Of a stretch of 64,000 nucleotides of DNA, positions 1 to 11,336 are shown in pieces. The translations under genes were made by a program, and so were the position numbers. The DNA comes from Micrasema longulum (Eukaryota > Arthropoda > Insecta > Trichoptera > Brachycentridae). The stretch covers positions 1 through 64,000 of the forward strand of contig JAGVSM010003534.1 in NCBI GenBank assembly GCA_022494885.1, read 5' to 3'. Position 1 is the first letter of the stretch. Each line of letters opens with the position of its first letter. A model generated the notes under the pieces. That model saw nothing but the letters and a program-made list of their open reading frames with translations, searched no databases and was not told where the DNA came from.

Positions 1-71
1 AAAATTAGTCAGATGAAAAACATAGATATCCTCAAATAACCCACGCTCTAGGGGATAGAGAAGATTCATTA

Positions 72-275
72 TTACACCCTTCTGGACATTCAAACACCGA
101 TGGTTACGAGATAGCTGACGAATTGGCAAGGTTGGAAATTGATACAGCTCCAATAAGCCCTGAAACCTTCGATAGGTCGCCCAAATGTGCTCTTTGTACA
201 AAACTTAGGTCATGGGCCCGGAAGCAGAGCATAATTTTCTGGCAAAAGGTACCTGGTCCGCACCACGCGAAATGA
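72..275 (+). pseudogene. LINE RNase H domain fragment
   Basis: The frame reads SGHSNTDGYEIADELARLE, which is the C-terminal part of a retrotransposon RNase H: the usual PGHSxxxGNxxAD-LA block with the late Asp-containing AD motif. It continues through a Cys pair and a Trp/Arg-rich segment to PGPHHAK and then a TGA. In I- and Jockey-related LINEs with RNase H, this domain follows the reverse transcriptase and removes RNA from the cDNA hybrid. The upstream part lies outside the window or is lost. The same reading appears to resume at 549, so the ORF is interrupted. It is a decayed mobile-element fragment, not a host gene. Confidence 0.75.
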
Positions 276-548
276 GTTTAATTTTTTGATAACCAACAGC
301 TATATTTATTTCATATTTAAAACAAAACAAATAACAAATAAGCCAATTACAGGTTTTCACAAGTAGCATCGCAGTAAGTTAAAAAAGATTCTCGAACAAA
401 AAATTAACAGTAACTAAATGTAGATCCAAAAGAAAAGAAAAAATACTACGAATTATTTCGAAAGCAAACGCCGTACGTCATTAAGATTATTTGCAAATAA
501 ATCTATGTTTAAAGATTATTATTTAATTATTCGTAAAAAATTGCTTTT
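276..548. other. AT-rich interruption of the LINE
   Basis: About 270 bases of A/T-rich sequence separate the RNase H piece from the downstream piece of what looks like the same LINE. No TIRs, tRNA-like head or coding frame are visible in it. It may be an unrecognised insertion or simply decay. Confidence 0.4.
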
Positions 549-755
549 GACCTGCTAAAACTCAGACGAAATCAAGTGAGGGTTATCACTAAAGTCCTTA
601 CAGGGCACTGCAGATTGAATAAACACCTCGCTTGAATGAACATTTCTCAATCTTCCAGATGTAGGTTCTGCAGTGCAGATGAGGAAACACTTTATATGAA
701 TGTGATGCTTAACATCATAAAAGAAGTCGCATCATCGGTCGATGGCGAGAACTGA
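549..755 (+). pseudogene. LINE segment downstream of RNase H
   Basis: The frame reads DLLKLRRNQVRVITKVLTGH, then CRLNKHLA, a TGA, and RCRFCSADEETLY. LINEs carrying RNase H often have a conserved LTGH-C-LN-HL segment followed by a CxxC(x)nET zinc-knuckle-like motif after the RNase H domain, and both parts are visible here in order. The expected His and later Cys of the knuckle are not clear. At least two in-frame stops break it. It is probably the continuation of the element at 72-275. Confidence 0.65.
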
Positions 756-1768
756 TTCACGGGGCACCGTCAAATAGATGTTCACAGGTAACAGTAACGT
801 GAGGAGCTTATATTGCATTGACCCCCATTTCAAAGAATGGAGTAGAATGTTACAAAATAGCGAACCCGCAAGTATTACATAGTCAGTAAGACGATCACTT
901 TGACTAGCTATTTAATCTACAGCTATTTAAAAATAGTATTACTTGAGGGAATTGAAAGCTCCACCCACTTACTCGGATCCATTTTAGAGGTCTTGTGGCT
1001 TCTTTTCAGATCCACATATTGCAAAAACAATTATTTTTTTAGTGAACGGTTTATTACTTCTTTTTATTTTTTTATTCATATCATTTGTTGACAAAGATTC
1101 GCATTTTCTTGGAATTCACATTGACTGCTTTCAATGCCCGTATCACCACATACCACATAGTAAATAGTCAAATTATCTGTTGCCCTCAATGTAATTTTCC
1201 CGATTCTGACAGCGATAGGGTATGTTAGTTCATTATCCTGTTGGTAAGCCGGGAGAAACAAGTTCAATCGGGAGAACCATTGGCATCCATTCTGTAACAG
1301 TTCGTACAGAGCAACCTTGTCACATTTTATTTCTTGTTTCGACGACAGCCAGATTCAGATATATATGGAAAAAAAAAATCCTACCTATCAAACCCAAAAA
1401 TGCAAATTTCTTTTTTTTTTCCAGAATCAACCTATTCAAGACAAAACTAGCATTGACCTAATCAAAATCTGGCATCACTCAAGTCAAGACCTAAAACATA
1501 CCACTGGAAGGCGTATTGATAACAGGAGTAGGATTTTATGAAAAAATGGAAGAAAAAAGACAATAATTTGTATTCCAATATATTGTAATGTCACATTTGA
1601 ACTATTTTCTACCACCTTGTTTCTTGGAAACAATACAATGTTGAAAAAAAATCAAGTTGTAAAAAACACGGCAATGAGAGTTGTATTAAAGTGTAATTAA
1701 TTTACTTACAAGAAATTCGTGTTAAATAAAATAAGTATTTTTGATATTATTAAGAGATTGTGAACCTT
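756..1768. other. No recognisable feature
   Basis: AT-rich sequence with only short chance frames on both strands. No repeat shared with the rest of the window was seen. Confidence 0.5.
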
Positions 1769-2299
1769 GGAAACAGGATCACCGAGGATGGGAGGACAAA
1801 AAGAAAAGTCGACTGCCGCATACATCAAGCAAGGCTTGCGTTTAACAAAAAGTCAAAGATTTTTGAGTAGAATAATATTAATCTAAAACTCCGCAAGCAA
1901 CTTGCCAAGACATGTGTATGGAGCATATTGATGTACGGTTGTGAGACATGGTGCCTTATCGAAAGAGATAAAAAAAACTATAGGCCTTCGAGATGTGGTG
2001 CTACAAAAAAATATTAGGAATTTGCTGGAGAGAGACCACATCACTAATGACGAGGTTCTCAACAGAATCGAAGAAGTAGGCACCTAATCAAAATCATCTT
2101 AGAGAGGCGAGCCCGATGGATAAAGGGAATGGCTGAGGGGACAAATTATAGAGGGCGCCCCCGACGGAAATATTTGGAGCAAGTGTGCGAAGATTTAAAC
2201 TGCGCCTCATATGTCGAGCAGAAGAGGGCTGCAGAGAATAGATACCAATGGAGGACGAGATACAGGGCTTTGCTGCAAATCAATCCCCAGAATTGAGAC
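1769..2299 (+). pseudogene. LINE reverse-transcriptase C-terminal tail
   Basis: The translation contains CVWSILMYGCETW, then ERRARWIKGMAEGTNYRGRP, KYLEQVCEDLNCASY and a Trp-containing end. This order (LYGCETW, a basic RW-G segment, GRPR-KYL, a final charged helix) is the hallmark tail of RTE/CR1-like LINE RTs after the catalytic core. The first part, from GNRITEDGRT, matches the strand preceding it in such elements. It is broken by several stops and at least two frameshifts. The catalytic YADD box lies upstream and is absent, so this is a 5'-truncated dead copy. Clade assignment is inference. Confidence 0.8.
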
Positions 2300-2734
2300 T
2301 GCGAAGAAGAAGAGTAATGTCCAATACTCCATACTGACTTTTATTTTTTTAATGGCAGACATAAGATAGTATATCTAAAAGTGTAACTTTTCAGGACAGC
2401 AAAAAAACGTTAGTATAAACCTACAAAAAAAGTATTAAGCTACAGAACTCATATTTTGCGAAATGGGTTATTATTTACAAATTATTTCATCTGTGTTCAC
2501 ATTCGAGTAATTTGTACAAATTACAAAAATATTCCAGATATACTACTTGAACCATTGAAGGTGGGACAGAAATGAGTTTACTTATCTCCTAGAATTAACC
2601 TATACTATTTGTACCACTCATTGAATGATGGAAATAAGTCTACTTATTACTGAGACCACCTTGTAGTATTTGAGTCACTGAAAATATGACACAAACGCGC
2701 ATACTTATTATAACATATAACAGCCATTGTTAAC
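2300..2734. other. No recognisable feature
   Basis: AT-rich spacer with no supported coding frame. Confidence 0.4.
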
Positions 2735-2875
2735 AATAAAATAAATGTTCTTCATCTTAAATGTTCTTCATCTCTGTTGTAATATGTTAATATAAACAGC
2801 TCCCCAGGGAGTTGAATCCAGTCCTTGTCTACAAAAATTTGGACAAACTTAAAATATTATTGATAAAATAAGTTG
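2735..2875. repeat. FB repeat, outer-arm fragment
   Basis: Contains the FB outer arm: gttcttcatctctgttg, then taaacagctccccaggga, then a segment ending near caaaaatttggacaaac. The phrase atgttcttcatct occurs twice in a row near 2745-2775. It is a single arm without its inverted partner. Confidence 0.7.
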
Positions 2876-3021
2876 TTTATTTGTGTTTTGAGTAGTCGTA
2901 TAAGTATATTGTTAGTACTATTGATGCAGGTACAAACAAAGTAATATTTCTCATATAAATTAAGTTATTCTGTTAGGTCCCATATAAAATTTATATGTTA
3001 AGAAACATTCTGCTTCCTAGG

Positions 3022-3972
3022 TATAGGGTAGGGTGGTACAAAAGTGCGCAGTGTACAAGAACGCTTTTTGATTTAAACTTACCGCCCATGACGTTTAGAA
3101 AGAAATTCAATCACCAAGTTGTAGTGTAAAGTGATGCCGTGTTGCCGTTGCCTGCTGAGTGTTACTAGGTGAAAATTAACGATTGTAGGTAAGAGAATAG
3201 TTTTTTTTGCTTGTTCGTTATAATATTAATCTATTCCAAAAACTCTTTCAAGTGGAGGTTTTATGCAATTAATTGTTTTTGTATTGTTGTTTCTATTACA
3301 AATCTATCTAATCAGCTGCCATACGATTAAAATTTGAGAGGTTCCATTAGATAGCGGTAGTAGTATGTTTTTGACAAAATATTCGCCGGCTGTGCAAGAG
3401 TGCACAACGACAAAATGTGCAAAAGTGTGCGAGCAAAAATTTGGAAATTCTTTGCAGTTCTCTATATGAGCATATTAGAAGAAGATGAAGCAACTAGAAA
3501 TACTAAAACAAAAAAGAAAGCTGCTTCTTTAAAAAAAAATGCCTAAAAAACAAAGCAAGCTCCAAAGAAAAAAATCTGGAAATGCCCAAATTACGGAAAA
3601 ATATTTAAGGAACCATTGATTCAGTGCAAAATATGCCAGAAATGGTGGCACGATAGATACACTAGTTATTTGGGATATGGAGATTATGTTTGTGATATTT
3701 TGTCTTTGGTTATCGCACCGTATACTGTTTGCACACTGGTGTTACATCCTTTGCGCACTTTTGGGCTGCAGGGTGTGCATAAGTGTGCGCACTGACTATT
3801 TTTACTTTAATAAATTATGTGTTGTAATAGGTAAGAGTTAGACAACTCGATTTTTTTTGTAACAGCTAGATAGCAAAGAGTTGAAATTAATTTATTTTTC
3901 TAAAATGTTAAGTTTTATTTGCATTAATTCTAAAAGCCAAAACCGCGCATTTTTGAACCACCCTACCCTATA
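3022..3972. mobile_element. Degenerate pogo-like DNA transposon with TIRs
   Basis: The ends are inverted repeats: tatagggtagggtggt on the left and accaccctaccctata on the right, continuing inward as a run with AAAA and GTGCGC-type sequence. A TA-type target duplication is consistent with the TA at both ends. The interior is ~950 bases, too short for a full transposase. It keeps a fragment of a cysteine-rich C-terminal domain (3567-3710). Motifs of the form aaaagtgcgca or gtgtgcg recur near both ends (about 3041, 3420, 3750, 3785), as expected of subterminal binding repeats. Assignment to the pogo/Tigger group rests on the zinc-finger-like tail and the TA ends. Confidence 0.7.
3567..3710 (+). 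pseudogene. Transposase zinc-finger-like tail
   Basis: The frame reads IWKCPNYGKIFKEPLIQCKI, then CQKWWHDRYTSYLGYGDYVC. It carries the CxxxYxxxF…QCxxCxxWxH…YxGYxDYVCD pattern found at the C terminus of many pogo/Tigger-like transposases in arthropods. The first Cys pair is degraded (C then Y), and the D following the His is followed by R rather than the expected E-x-C. Upstream, a Lys-rich linker in the same frame (EEDEATRNTKTKKK) contains one TAA. It is a relic inside the TIR-bounded element. Confidence 0.6.
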
Positions 3973-5015
3973 TTGGAAATGGGAAAGTATTCTCCATAGA
4001 TAGTAAGGATATCCACAAGTATGGAACGAAAGGTAGAGGCGATTTCAGGCTTTTTAAGGAGAGACCGTCATGAACTGAAAACATCCTAAACTTTAAAGGT
4101 TATCAGAAAGTTTAAGAGAAGCTGGAAGAGTCTCCTCTCTTCGATCAAAATACTTTGTTTGCAGTACGAATAAATAATAAATAAATGCGGGATTAACGAT
4201 AAATTAAAGTTAAGTATATTTATTATAAATGTCAAAATAATTTATGTAGTATTGCAAATTCACAAGCTAAATAAATATATAAACAAAATTTGCTCGTATT
4301 TTGAATTATTAATTTCGACCATTTTGGATAGCATCGCAACACTGGCACCATCAGCAGGGGTAAGTTCTTAAAACACACGGCATTGTTACCCGAAATAACA
4401 CCATTTGAAAAGCTATAAATCGAATATGCCATTAAAAAAATTAAGGAAAAGCGTTAAAAAATTTCAGGAAATATTTGGTACATAAAAAAACCAGAATACC
4501 TAGCTTTCGCCGTATTTCTTTGTATTAAAGTATTCCTGTGACGCCCTTATTTCAACCCCCACCCTTACTCCCTCCTCTCGTCCCCTCCGTACCCTGCCTG
4601 CCTTCGCTGCGTAAATAAAACCGCTGAATTATTGATTCAAGATTACACTTCAGAAGTACGGACGTAAAAGATGCCATTCCTGGAAAGTTTGTTACTCTGG
4701 TCGGACTTTGTAACATAATCTCGTCTTGACAGCCGCGCATCAACTTAATGAGATTTCCAAATAACAAACATTGAAGGCGCTAGATATACCTCGCTGTATT
4801 TTTAAACAATACGATAAAACTCTTTGTGCAACCTTCTGGGTGGCGCCACTGCGAAAACTTTTAATTGTGCAACCTCCTGATATCAGATACTTATTTCTTC
4901 AGCAATAATTTTAATGGAAACCGATGATCAAATTTTTGTAGGCAACAACTAAATTTGGTACTAAAAAGTTATCTCTGTAGTAAAAACATTTGTTGTTTTC
5001 AATATTTGCCTATTA
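3973..5015. other. Spacer with a pyrimidine tract
   Basis: No coding feature. A conspicuous C/T-rich stretch lies at about 4553-4605, and the rest is AT-rich. Confidence 0.4.
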
Positions 5016-5017
5016 TT

Positions 5018-5310
5018 TTAAATTAACATATAACAACAGAGATGAAGAACATTTAAGAGGATGTAACAAAGAAGTCTTGGCATGTACAGGGCTTATGATC
5101 TGTCAATGGCTGGTTTAAGTGGCCACTTTACACACTGTAACATCCACCATTCAATTGACAGGTCATAAGCCCTGTAGATGCCTAGACTTCTATATTACCT
5201 TCTCTTAAATGTTCTTCATCTCTGTTGTAACATGTTAATATAAACAGCTCCCCAGGGAGTTGAATCCAGTCCTTGCCTACAAAAATTTAGACAAACTAAA
5301 AATATAGTTG
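5018..5310. repeat. FB foldback repeat copy
   Basis: Left arm 5022-5108 (acaacagagatgaagaac … acagggcttatgatctg … ggtttaagtggccactt) is inverted relative to the right arm at about 5155-5250 (gacaggtcataagccctg … ttcttcatctctgttgta). The outer sequence with ctccccagggagttgaa follows on the right. The centre is very short, so RNA or single-stranded DNA would fold into a long hairpin. Confidence 0.75.
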
Positions 5311-5690
5311 ATAAATCCACCTGGTTCATGAAGACGTATAGAAATTGAAAAAAAATAAAATTTTCGGGCGTTGCCTAGCATGTAGGTGAAATAATTCAAT
5401 TAGATGAATCTCGCCCGCATAAATAAAGGTTTTAGCTCTTTAACTTCACAAACATCAACAGATAAAAGAATTGAAGGAGTATAGATGTTCAAATATGGGC
5501 AGAATGGTGAATGTTACAGTGTGTAAAATGGCCACTTAAACCAGCCACTGACAGGTCATAAGCCCTGTAGATGCCCAGACTTCTCTTAAATGTTCTTCAT
5601 CTTTGTTGTAATATCTTAATATAAACAGCTCCCCAGGGATTTGAATCCAGTCCTTTTTTTTTCTTTTTTTAAAAATTTGGACAAACTCAA
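5311..5690. repeat. FB repeat, long form
   Basis: Contains the internal FB segment (ttagatgaatctcgcccg, aaataaaggttttagctc, caacagataaaagaattg) followed by the arm (gggcagaatggtgaatgt, aaccagccactgacaggt) and the outer end with ctccccaggga. It abuts the preceding copy almost directly, so the two may be one rearranged element. Confidence 0.7.
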
Positions 5691-5811
5691 AACATTGTTT
5701 ATTATTTTTAAGTATTAATTAAGAGAAATTGCTTTAATATAAAATATGGCAATTTGGCAAGAACTTTGTAATAAAGTTCTAGAAGTATATACGGGAGTAA
5801 GTCAAAATGGC

Positions 5812-5885
5812 GGTCTTCGTGGTGTAATGGCTTAGACGCTTGACTCATGCATGGAAGGCTCCGGTTTCGTTACCCGGTGTAAAAC
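5812..5885 (+). repeat. SINE-2-like tRNA-derived head
   Basis: Box A-like tggtgtaatggc and a degraded box B (ccggtttcgttacccgg) are correctly spaced. The sequence closely follows the heads at 22214-22290 and 47171-47243. There is no acceptor-stem pairing, so this is a SINE fragment rather than a tRNA gene. Confidence 0.6.
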
Positions 5886-6290
5886 ATTTTTTGTATAACA
5901 TTTATACTTTTTGTTTATACTAGTAACCCTACAGTATACTTTCATACATATGGACTCACCCATACTGAGAAAAATCATTCTATGATTATTAACCACGAAA
6001 TTAGCTACTGTTTACAGCGTTACAACGGGCGGTAGGTACTCAGCTCGAAAATTGCAAGCGCAAACCGAAACCGCCCGTAACCGTAACCAAACCAATAAAT
6101 TTGAAACGTTTTTATTCTATGCAATGTAGCTAAAGGGCTATTCTAGTGAAATATTAATTTAAGAGTTTATCCTAGTCAACCATGAGATGTTACGCAGAAA
6201 AAAAAATTTGCTCAAAATAAATAAATAACCAAAAAAATATTTCATGACATTCTTAATATAAGAAAATAGAATACTTTACATTTATTGACA
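5886..6290. other. No recognisable feature
   Basis: AT-rich sequence without supported genes or shared repeats. Confidence 0.4.
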
Positions 6291-6294
6291 TATG

Positions 6295-6485
6295 AATGTA
6301 AATCGAGGAAGTTTTGAAAACGAAGGGCTTGAAAAATGTTTTCTTACACGCGGTAAAAGTTAGAGCATTAATTGGTACGGCGAAGATTTTCAAAAGTGTA
6401 TGAAAAATTATTAAAAATGCTTTGAATAAAAAAATATCTGTTTTGAAACGTCACAGGCACTTGTAAACAATAACCAATGAATTTT
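6295..6485 (-). repeat. RD repeat, partial
   Basis: Read on the minus strand it follows the RD repeat: a segment equivalent to attttcaagaaactttac, then taatgctctaactttta, then an ACCGCG-type motif and aagaaaacatttttc. It matches the copies at 43.1, 45.6, 49.5 and 50.7 kb. Confidence 0.6.
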
Positions 6486-6489
6486 AGCG

Positions 6490-7330
6490 TCGTTATGTGT
6501 TGTGATAGATTTCCGTTTTTTTGGATAGTATCTTTTTAAACGTTTAGTGTATTTTGACAGTTACAGGATTCTACATTCAAATATCAGCACAACTCACCGA
6601 CGACAACTCGTGATGTCATAGGTGGAGTGATTTCAAAATTACAAAACTTTGCATAGAGATGATAACACGATTCATAAAAATTTATGGATTAGTTTGATAG
6701 TCTAAAAAAATAAAAAAAGTACTTAACCTCGTCATTGAAAATCTTATAGTTAAAAATAAAAATGTTCGTATTATATTTACTACAAAGCAAATAAATAATG
6801 GCTAAAAATAAACAGCTAATTCTTATAAAAAGCACGTTAAAATATATATTTGAAAGAGCCACAATAATATATTATGTATAATGTATACACAATGGAAATA
6901 GGGCAAGGAAAATTCGAGGGTTTCTGACGCGTGCTCCCATCTACAGGGATTGATAGAAACTAAATCCGACGAAACCTTTTTGATTCAGCCGCCAGTTGTC
7001 GCTTTGATAGAAAAAAAAATATTTTGAAATAAAACCCTTCAACAATAAATTCTTAATTCAATTAATTTTTTAACATGCAAATCTTTTCATTTGAAGCGAT
7101 ATTTTATCTTTTTTATGAATTACACAATTAATTGATGTCTAATTCTTTCCAATACAAACTGCTTATAATAAATTTTGTTTACACTTTTTCTCTTTAAGCA
7201 GATCTTTTTTGTGATTTTTTGGATTTATTTTTTAAATTTTTTTTTTAGTTTCTTATTTAATTAATTTATCGTATATACTAGTATATATGTGTATAGGTAT
7301 ATTTACATATTTAAATTATTCAATTAATAA
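6490..7330. other. No recognisable feature
   Basis: AT-rich. A slightly GC-richer patch at 6910-7000 has no long frame. Confidence 0.4.
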
Positions 7331-7334
7331 ATTA

Positions 7335-7490
7335 CAACAGGGATTGAGAAGACCTTAAAGAAGGGAATATGCAAGTCTAGGCATTTACAGGGCTTATGAC
7401 CTGTCATTGGCTGGTTTAAGTGGCCACTTTAGACACTGAGTAGCATTTACCATTTTGCCTATATTTGAACTTCCATATTATGCTATTTTC
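7335..7490. repeat. FB repeat, single arm
   Basis: Carries acagggcttatgacctgt, attggctggtttaagtgg and the internal edge cattttgcctatatttg. Only one arm is present. Confidence 0.7.
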
Positions 7491-8362
7491 AATCGAACTA
7501 TCTAACTTCATTAATGTTTATAAATATGATTTAGTAGAAAGATAAAGGGAAAAAAATGCATTTTTGCTCCATTTTTACGTAATCTTATAAATTTTATGTA
7601 TCATTGTTTTATTATTTTTAATTTAAGCAAAAGTCTACGCGTTTGTATGTTTAGGTAAAAACACGCAACCACTTTTTTTAGTAGGTAGTGCAGATACATT
7701 CAGTAATACTGTTATTAATCAATATTTGCAGAAAAGCACTTACATATATCTGTAATGCGTTTTATAAATGTATTAGTCAGTTATTTTTATATTTATTATG
7801 AACAACTAAAAAGGTGTTTAATTTAATTTTTTGTGTTAAATGAAAAAATTGTCCTTGATTTTATTCGTGTGGTAAATGTAAAATAAGTGTTTTAAATTCA
7901 TCTAAAATCGATTAATAAAAATTCATCTAAATCGATGGAAAACGACTCGAGATATAACCAAGGGAGACGTCTAAAGATGAAGTTTCATATCCAAAAATGC
8001 AGAATATATTTGAACTACTTTAGGACAGGAAATTAAAAATGATTTTTTATATCTTTTTCTGTACAATTTCACTTAAATTTATAACAGTTTATCTCATTTA
8101 TTATATATACTTAAAAATTTACATAATATATAGATTTTATCTCATTTTGAATATTAATTTTAAAAATGAGGAAACAAGCAAAAACCATAATATTTATGAT
8201 TAAAATAACAGGTTAATAAAAATATATATTTACTGTCTTAGAACGGGGAAGTTTTCCCTAGCTAGTCAGTTTAGTTGACTTACCAGCAAAAAACAAATAA
8301 TATTTAAGTATATCTTTACTACTCAACAAACCTATTGTTTATTTATTCATATTTTTTGCTTA
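7491..8362. other. No recognisable feature
   Basis: AT-rich. A short direct repeat of aaaattcatctaaa-type sequence with atcgat lies near 7895-7940. No coding signal. Confidence 0.4.
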
Positions 8363-8364
8363 CA

Positions 8365-8420
8365 AATAATAATGTGACCTCACTGGGGTTTTCCGTGCCG
8401 AGGACACTTAACAATATACT
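8365..8420. repeat. RI dispersed repeat
   Basis: The block cctcactggggttttcc followed by gtgccgagg recurs as cctcactggggtgtcccg…gccgagg at 41588-41620. The adjacent aataatgt is also shared. It is probably part of a transposon end, but the family is not identified. Confidence 0.55.
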
Positions 8421-8629
8421 TTTTTTAAATTACATTTGAGAATAAACAAAGAAGACTAACTTAAACTGAATAACTAACTAACTAACTTAAACTAACTTAT
8501 ATAACTAAATGTTAATTGCTGTAATAAATATGTAAATATGTAAGCAATAATATATATCTTAAGTATATAACGATAGACCGACAAAACAAAGATACAAAAA
8601 CAAAAAAATTAAAACTAATATACAACTTA

Positions 8630-8960
8630 CCCCACTTGACCCCTACGACTGAACTGTATGAAAAACACGCCAATTTGACATTAAATACTAAACGAAAATG
8701 AAGACATTAAAAATTGTACACAAAATAGCATTGGGTACAAGACAATGAAATAATAGTAACTAAAAATTCGTATGAACAATAATACGAGACAACAACCCTT
8801 TCACATTTAAAAAGCATGAACAAGTGCAGAACAGAAAAAAATTCTAAACAATGGACTATAATGCCTTACCTGACTAATAACATTTTTTAAATATATTAGA
8901 GACAGGTTTAAAATCTACATTAAAAAGTACATGATGACTGTCTTATTGATTTTTTTTGTC
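8630..8960 (+). pseudogene. LINE-d RT C-terminal fragment
   Basis: This segment is homologous to the minus-strand copy at 61700-61975. Both encode a region with a VHKIALG motif, preceded by an FDIKY-type segment and followed by an Asn/Lys-rich stretch. That motif sits in the helical thumb region of CR1/Jockey-type LINE RTs. Many stops interrupt the frame. The LINE assignment is better supported by the 61.7-kb copy than by this one. Confidence 0.6.
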
Positions 8961-9529
8961 GGTGTTTGAATTCAGTGAACAAAATTAGCATAAGGCAGGT
9001 ATTAGTAAAGTTTTTTAATGTGTTAGTGTATACGTGCATACGTGTGTATGTAAAGATAAAATACTTAAGTATTTTTAGTCAAATGCAAATAACTCACTGT
9101 AGGAAATAAATCAAAATAAATTCTATTCGGATTCGAATTTGCTTCTAACATAACCTTTCCCTCCCGAAAGTAAATCTCTTCGGCGATGACTCGAAGCATT
9201 TTAAATGGCAATCCCTGTCACTGGACAGAGAATGATGATTTCGACTGACAAGTTAAAGGATTGCGCAATGATGACGCAGCAACAACCACGTAGTACCATT
9301 GTCGGTATCGGGTGGCGTCAACCGCTGCAAGGGAGACCCCTTTGTTTAGACGGTGACAATTGAATATATTCTGCAAAGGAATCAACAGAGGGATGAAAAT
9401 GAAAGAGAGATTGCAAAAAGCTAAGAAGCCAAAATAAAATAGTTTATATAATATATACTTATTTTATTGTTATGTTTTATTTTCACACTAGTACGATACG
9501 GTATAAATTACTCCTTCCTCACGAGGTCT
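8961..9529. other. Spacer with a GC-richer block
   Basis: AT-rich except for about 9160-9370, which is noticeably GC-richer and has a ~50-codon open stretch on the minus strand. It is not recognisable as any family. Confidence 0.4.
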
Positions 9530-9720
9530 CCTGGCGTTGGCCATTCTCGTCTAGTGTCTGATCGTTCCTAATCAGCTACAATTCTTTTCCACACAATCTA
9601 TCCATCTCTTCATTACTCTGGCCTCTAGGCCGCTACTATTCGGCAATATCTTTAAATGTCCGATTGTTAGACCGCAACCCTTGCAACGGCGACGCGACGC
9701 TGACGTACAGAAATTCATTA
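9530..9720 (-). pseudogene. Possible LINE RT tail
   Basis: The minus strand reads ARVMKRWIDCVEKNC, then a broken region ending ENGQRQ or ARRPREE depending on frame. A K-RW-D-VE segment followed by a basic end resembles the last ~50 residues of LINE polyproteins seen elsewhere in this window. The similarity is short and has no second anchoring motif. Confidence 0.35.
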
Positions 9721-10596
9721 GAACGAGTTTTACAGTCTTTATTTTTCTGTTGATTCCATTTTCAAGCTTAATTTCGAAATTGAATATATCTTTTATTATA
9801 TCTGTACATTTTGTGAACGAAAAATGGAAGTTTTAAGCAAAGATTAAGCTTAATTTAATAAAATACGATTGTCTACCTGAAATCCTATTAGTCCAAAGCC
9901 ACCCTAATAAAAATAAACAACTTCGTTCTTCACTCAACATATTTTCTTTTCCTGTTTTCACCTAAGATAAAATACAGGAATTCATTTGATATTCCATGAT
10001 TAGTGGAGCGCGTTTTAATTGCTTTGACGTTTTTATGGCGGTGTTAAGAAAAGTCTCCCTCGGGAGTCGAGCGGGTACAGAAGCTTAATGAATCTAATTT
10101 CTGGTGAAAAGAAGGGTAAACAAGTCTCCTGACGCACCTTCGCTTCTAGACAAACTGACTTCGAAGATTCCAGAAAAAAATTAACGCCGGGAAGTATTAT
10201 TGACGTAATCAAAATGGGGTGCAGCTAAAAGAGTCATTAAAAACGTAACCACAATTCATTATTCGGCAGGCGGTGTTTAGCTGCTGGTTTTTAATTATGT
10301 CTTTTTCATAACGGGTAGCTGAGTTTCATGTAACTTAATTTAAAAAAGCAGGTGCTATTCTCTCTGAATTTATCAACGAAATAAGGGCAAAATAAAGAAG
10401 AACTTTTGCCAGCAACGTTAAAATACGTTTTTTTCTAAATAATACTTAGAACAAATTTATATTGTTGACATCAAACACAATTCAAACCTAACAATATAAT
10501 GATTAATATTCTAGTATATCTAACGAATAATCAGAAACAAAACCCGTTTTGCAATACCTGCAAAAAATTTTTTATTTTTTATTTAAAAAAACGAAA
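9721..10596. other. No recognisable feature
   Basis: Mixed AT-rich sequence. The 10010-10170 part is less AT-rich but has no long frame or repeat match. Confidence 0.4.
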
Positions 10597-10597
10597 T

Positions 10598-10666
10598 GGT
10601 TTCGTGGTCAGCGCCTTTGTCTAGCATCCCTTTAAGGGTTTAAGATTCGATTCCCGATATGGTAAA
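10598..10666 (+). repeat. SINE-1 tRNA-derived head
   Basis: A cgtggtcagcgc box A-like segment is followed by box B gattcgattcccgatatgg. It corresponds to the head of the better copy at 61017-61120. The body is missing. Confidence 0.6.
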
Positions 10667-10728
10667 TATTAAATTTACATTTGAAATTACGTTTTTACAC
10701 TATCACTGCGATAATTTCAAGACATAGA

Positions 10729-11142
10729 AAACACAAAGATCACTCTGTCAGATTTAAAATTAACAGTAAAAATGCATTATGTAACCATAGTAGACATTAT
10801 AATAATAAATATGTTTATCTCCCTTCCCCTCCTTATCCTCTCTTCAAGCATCCTTGTCCCAGTTCCGCCTAATTTACAATAACTTACTGTTCTTAAAAAA
10901 ATATAAATTTTCTTATGATTATTGAAAAATATTTACGAGTATATGAAAATAACATTTTCATTTGTATAAAATTTTATGTATTTATATAATATGTATATAT
11001 TTTCTTAACTAACTTTGTTTACTTTGTGAAATCTGTTATTTGTTCTGAGTTTCTACACTATATCTGTTTGTTTACTTTAAATATGTATGTAGAACTGTTG
11101 GTTTCCCAAATAAAGTAAAATAAAATAAATAAATAAATAGGA
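10729..11142 (+). repeat. LINE-e 3' end with A-rich tail
   Basis: About 410 bases matching, in opposite orientation, 26570-26978. Shared landmarks: cactctgtcagatttaaa, a pyrimidine-rich ccttcccctcc block, tcctctcttcaagca, ctgtttgtttact and a terminal cccaaataaa. The segment ends in a (TAAA/AAAAT)n tail, which fixes polarity as plus. It is likely the 3' UTR of a retrotransposon. Confidence 0.65.
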
Positions 11143-11214
11143 GTACAAATTCGTATCTTAGCGCATCTCGATCTTTTTTGTTGCACGATAGTAAATTGAT
11201 TAGTCTTACGTTTC

Positions 11215-11334
11215 AGGTTCCAGTAAAGGAATTTTGTAATATTCTAGAGTAAAAACATCGGTTTCATATCCGGAATCATTCCCTAACTCTGCAAGGAAGG
11301 CAAATGCGCTGACCACTTAACTAAGATTATTCCG
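11215..11334 (-). repeat. SINE-1 copy, partial
   Basis: On the minus strand, a head with cttagttaagtggtcagc and a degraded box B (gggaatgattccgg) is followed by the SINE-1 body start (gtttttactctagaata). The 3' part is missing. It directly abuts the LINE tail at 11337. Confidence 0.6.
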
Positions 11335-11336
11335 AC

